A stretch of DNA of 15,558 nucleotides from Kmv34 sp964524965. GTDB lineage: Bacteria; Aerophobota; Aerophobia; Aerophobales; B3-G15. The stretch covers positions 1-15,558 of the forward strand of contig CAZGDY010000030.1 of NCBI GenBank assembly GCA_964524965.1. Reading direction: 5' to 3'. Below, piece by piece: positions 15,146 through 15,558 of the stretch. Each line of letters begins with the position of its first letter. The first letter of the stretch is position 1. The translations under genes and the position numbers were made by a program. The notes beneath the pieces are model-generated. The model did no database searches. It was given only the letters and a program-made list of their open reading frames with translations, and was not told where the DNA came from.

Positions 15146-15558
15146 TTATAACGATAAGTTTTCTTCGATGTTTTTAATAATAGGAAGCGTCTTAAAAACC
15201 CAATCAAAATCAGGGTCATTTACAGATGCTTGCTGCCTGCAATTTCCTGCCAATGCCCAAAGATAATAGGTGGTATACCCTGGAGCTGAGACCACTGTAT
15301 GGTATCCCTTTGGCATCATCAAAATAGTATCATTCGTTACAGTATAGACGTTGTCGATAGATTTATCTCCAGTGTAGTGTTTCGTTAAGCCGAAACCTTC
15401 TTCTGGATTTACTTTAAAAAAATACATTTCTTCCATATATGTTTCTTTTGGGAAATTGTCTATCTCATGTTTATGAGGCGGATAAGTAGACCAATTTCCT
15501 GAAGGGGTGTAAGTTTCGCCAACAATTAGTTTTTGAGCTGGTTTATTCGATGATTCTA
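15146..15558 (-). CDS. iolB: 5-deoxy-glucuronate isomerase IolB, 5' part outside window
   Basis: C-terminal half of IolB, the cupin enzyme that converts 5-deoxy-D-glucuronate to 5-dehydro-2-deoxy-D-gluconate in myo-inositol breakdown. The frame is open to the right edge, so the ATG at 15436 is internal. The 40 residues upstream of it read KLIVGETYTPSGNWSTYPPH followed by KHEIDNFPKETY, the strongly conserved IolB core. The expected cupin metal ligands are visible: the HxH of PPHKHE, the glutamate of MEEMYFF, and the histidine of MPKGYHTVVSAPGY. The ending YYLWALAGNCRQQASVNDPD matches the family's C-terminus. About half of the usual 260-270 residues is present. It is upstream of the aldehyde dehydrogenase in the same direction, so an inositol catabolic operon probably continues beyond the window. 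Confidence 0.93.
   Translation of the reverse strand, partial: ESSNKPAQKLIVGETYTPSGNWSTYPPHKHEIDNFPKETYMEEMYFFKVNPEEGFGLTKHYTGDKSIDNVYTVTNDTILMMPKGYHTVVSAPGYTTYYLWALAGNCRQQASVNDPDFDWVFKTLPIIKNIEENLSL

Noticed and set aside
1..15558. tRNA, rRNA or CRISPR array
   Set aside because: No cloverleaf-like or rRNA-like sequence and no short regularly spaced repeats were seen; the only long repeat is the GT4 duplication.

Overview
The window comes from an AT-rich bacterial chromosome. It has Shine-Dalgarno-led genes with mixed ATG, TTG and GTG starts, all three stop codons in use, and sigma70-type promoters. The gene content (TrkA/TrkH potassium uptake, a ComEC-like channel, an AdhE-type aldehyde dehydrogenase, inositol catabolism) fits an anaerobic or fermentative bacterium, possibly an uncultured lineage of the Atribacterota/Aerophobota kind. 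That placement is a guess from general gene style; no marker gene here fixes it.

Region 1 (1-4.4 kb) is intact housekeeping DNA. A ComEC/Rec2 gene enters from the left edge on the + strand. It converges on a minus-strand trkA-trkH pair encoding the regulatory and pore subunits of a Trk potassium transporter. A good sigma70-like promoter lies upstream of trkA.

Region 2 (4.4-13.3 kb) is an accessory surface-polysaccharide locus in flux. On the minus strand, a promoter at 11804-11832 leads into a nucleotidyltransferase-domain protein, a frameshifted beta-propeller remnant, a radical-SAM remnant that has lost a cluster cysteine, two identical copies of a 403-residue GT4 glycosyltransferase, a second GT-B-type glycosyltransferase and a GT2 glycosyltransferase. 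The two GT4 copies lie in 1240-bp direct repeats (7101-8340 and 8458-9697) separated by a unique 117-bp spacer. Both edges of the locus hold debris: a frameshifted sugar-nucleotide epimerase C-terminus (+) at 4969-5251, a possible minus-strand tail at 4849-4971, a broken zinc-ribbon SAM methyltransferase (+) at 12071-12942 with its own promoter, and a possible minus-strand tail at 13116-13280. The intact glycosyltransferases probably extend a lipid-linked or surface glycan. The debris shows repeated insertion, duplication and decay.

Region 3 (13.3-15.56 kb) is a compact minus-strand metabolic operon. It runs from iolB (5-deoxy-glucuronate isomerase, cut by the right edge) to a stand-alone CoA-acylating acetaldehyde dehydrogenase of AdhE type and a single-domain STAS protein. 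It suggests sugar or inositol catabolism with an acyl-CoA-forming aldehyde step.

I found no tRNA, rRNA, CRISPR array or intact transposase. The most notable features are the perfect GT4 duplication with its truncated-gene scar, and the number of single-lesion pseudogenes around it.
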